A program made the position numbers and the translations under genes. This document shows positions 8,705-9,337 of a stretch of 9,337 bases of DNA, in pieces. Origin of the DNA: Pseudomonas sp. UBA5782 (GTDB taxonomy: Bacteria > Pseudomonadota > Gammaproteobacteria > Pseudomonadales > Pseudomonadaceae); assembly GCA_002418465.1 (NCBI GenBank), contig DIEE01000125.1, positions 1 to 9,337 on the forward strand, written 5' to 3'. The notes beneath the pieces were generated by a model. It searched no databases. It was not told where the DNA came from and saw only the letters and a program-made list of their open reading frames with translations. The stretch's first letter is position 1, and every line of letters begins with the position of its first letter.

Positions 8705-9250
8705 TCATTCCACCACCAGCCCGTAGGTCGAGCGCACGCACAGGGCGTCCGGGCCGCAGGCCTTGAAGCCGCCGCTGCCCTTGTAGGCCTGGGAATTGAG
8801 CTCGTAGTAATAGGTGCAGCCGGATTGCCGCTTGGACAGGTAGCTGTTGCCGCTGCCGCCGCCACCGCCGCTGCAACTGCTGGAGATGTAGCGCGCATAC
8901 CAGCGCGAGTTGCGCAGCAGCGTGGTGGCGCCATCCGTGCCGCTGTAGGCCTTTGAGGTGGTGAAGTCGGTGGCGTAGCTGCTGGCGGTACTGACGTAGC
9001 AGGGGTTGCTGGACGCCGAGCAGGCGTCCAGCGCCGAGGTCCGCTTGCCGATCAGCATCTCGCCCTCGCGCAGCGCCGATTCCGCCGCGCTGAGCAGGCG
9101 CTGCTGCTCGACCTGGTTGCCGGTGATGCGGGTTTCCAGCTGCAGCTCGTGCATGCTACTCACCGCCAGCAGGGTGATGATCAGCAGCATGATCAGGCTG
9201 ATGAACAGCACCGCGCCGCGCTGGCGGCGTACACCCGGGCGCGCGTTCAT
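8705..9250 (-). CDS. pilX: PilX-type minor pilin
   Basis: A 181-aa type IV minor pilin. The leader RRQRG (residues 8-12) ends in the Gly cut by prepilin peptidase PilD, followed by the hydrophobic helix AVLFISLIMLLIITLLAVSSM (13-33) that anchors it in the inner membrane before assembly. The following helix (HELQLETRITGNQVEQQRLL, 34-53, then SAAESALREGE, 54-64) is typical of PilX N-terminal domains. Position +5 of the mature protein is Ile rather than the Glu of major pilins. The globular part is Ser/Thr/Gly-rich with six Cys (77, 84, 126, 145, 165, 171) and a five-Gly run (128-132). With PilW, PilV, FimU and PilY1 it would form the priming complex that starts pilus polymerisation and caps the tip. 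Its ATG overlaps the pilW stop (ATGA), indicating translational coupling; pilY1 follows after 17 bp. Confidence 0.9.
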   Translation of the reverse strand: MNARPGVRRQRGAVLFISLIMLLIITLLAVSSMHELQLETRITGNQVEQQRLLSAAESALREGEMLIGKRTSALDACSASSNPCYVSTASSYATDFTTSKAYSGTDGATTLLRNSRWYARYISSSCSGGGGGSGNSYLSKRQSGCTYYYELNSQAYKGSGGFKACGPDALCVRSTYGLVVE

Positions 9251-9337
9251 GGCATCAGGTTCCGCAGTGCCACGCTGCCGGTGGCGATGCGGTGCAGCGC
9301 ACCGCTGGAATCGCTGCAGGTGCCGTTGCTGCCGGCC
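9247..9337 (-). CDS. pilW: PilW-type minor pilin, C-terminal end only
   Basis: Only the last 29 codons and the stop are in the window; the gene continues beyond the right edge. The fragment reads AGSNGTCSDSSGALHRIA, then TGSVALRNLMP. An ending like S/T-V-x-LRN is what I recall for PilW proteins, and the position directly before pilX with a 4-bp ATGA overlap is the standard minor-pilin order (fimU-pilV-pilW-pilX-pilY1). The one Cys in the fragment could pair in a C-terminal disulfide. The name rests mainly on gene order, because the diagnostic N-terminal pilin helix is not visible. Confidence 0.7.
   Translation of the reverse strand, partial: AGSNGTCSDSSGALHRIATGSVALRNLMP

Noticed and set aside
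5698..8934. Very long (1078-codon) open frame on the - strand in a different frame from pilY1
   Set aside because: It overlaps pilY1 almost throughout and its product is a Gln/Arg/His-rich composition typical of a frame-shifted reading of GC-rich Ser/Gly/Thr codons. No motif or domain is recognisable, while the pilY1 frame has a signal peptide and family motifs.
9190..9215. Missing Glu at position +5 of mature PilX as an anomaly
   Set aside because: As I recall the PilX N-terminal family, a hydrophobic residue there is common, so it is not unusual for this protein.

Overview
The window looks like chromosome from a high-GC gammaproteobacterium, most likely Pseudomonas or a close relative. The reasons are the strong G/C preference at third codon positions, a canonical glmS, a citrate/tricarballylate-type symporter, Pseudomonas-style REP palindromes and a pilW-pilX-pilY1 minor pilin cluster. 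Species cannot be fixed from the sequence alone.

Left part (1-2724, + strand): the 3' 95% of glmS (glucosamine-6-phosphate synthase), cut by the left window edge and ending in the motif that forms the Tn7 attachment target. After 75 bp comes a LysR-type regulator. Middle (2725-4394): a long perfect hairpin separates the regulator from a convergent major facilitator gene of the metabolite:H+ symporter group, very like CitA/TcuC. Its upstream region is relatively AT-rich and carries two near-identical 14-bp direct repeats 21 bp apart plus an inverted half-site, a plausible operator. Next to it is an inverted pair of REP-like palindromes just past the pilY1 stop codon.

Right part (4395-9337, - strand): the end of a type IV pilus minor pilin operon, in transcription order pilW (last 29 codons), pilX, pilY1. 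The ATGA overlap of pilW/pilX and the 17-bp pilX/pilY1 gap point to one transcript. PilW and PilX would help form the pilus-tip priming complex and PilY1 would be the large tip adhesin. This PilY1 (1430 aa) is longer than the ~1160 aa P. aeruginosa protein. It has no recognisable MIDAS motif where the von Willebrand A domain normally has one, carries four Asp-rich Ca2+-loop-like motifs and an RGD tripeptide, and is not followed by pilE. That makes it a divergent or accessory tip-adhesin module beside the glmS/attTn7 locus.

I see no clear evidence of a wholly new system. The most notable items are the PilY1 architecture, the apparent lack of pilE downstream, the operator-like repeats before the symporter and the REP pair.
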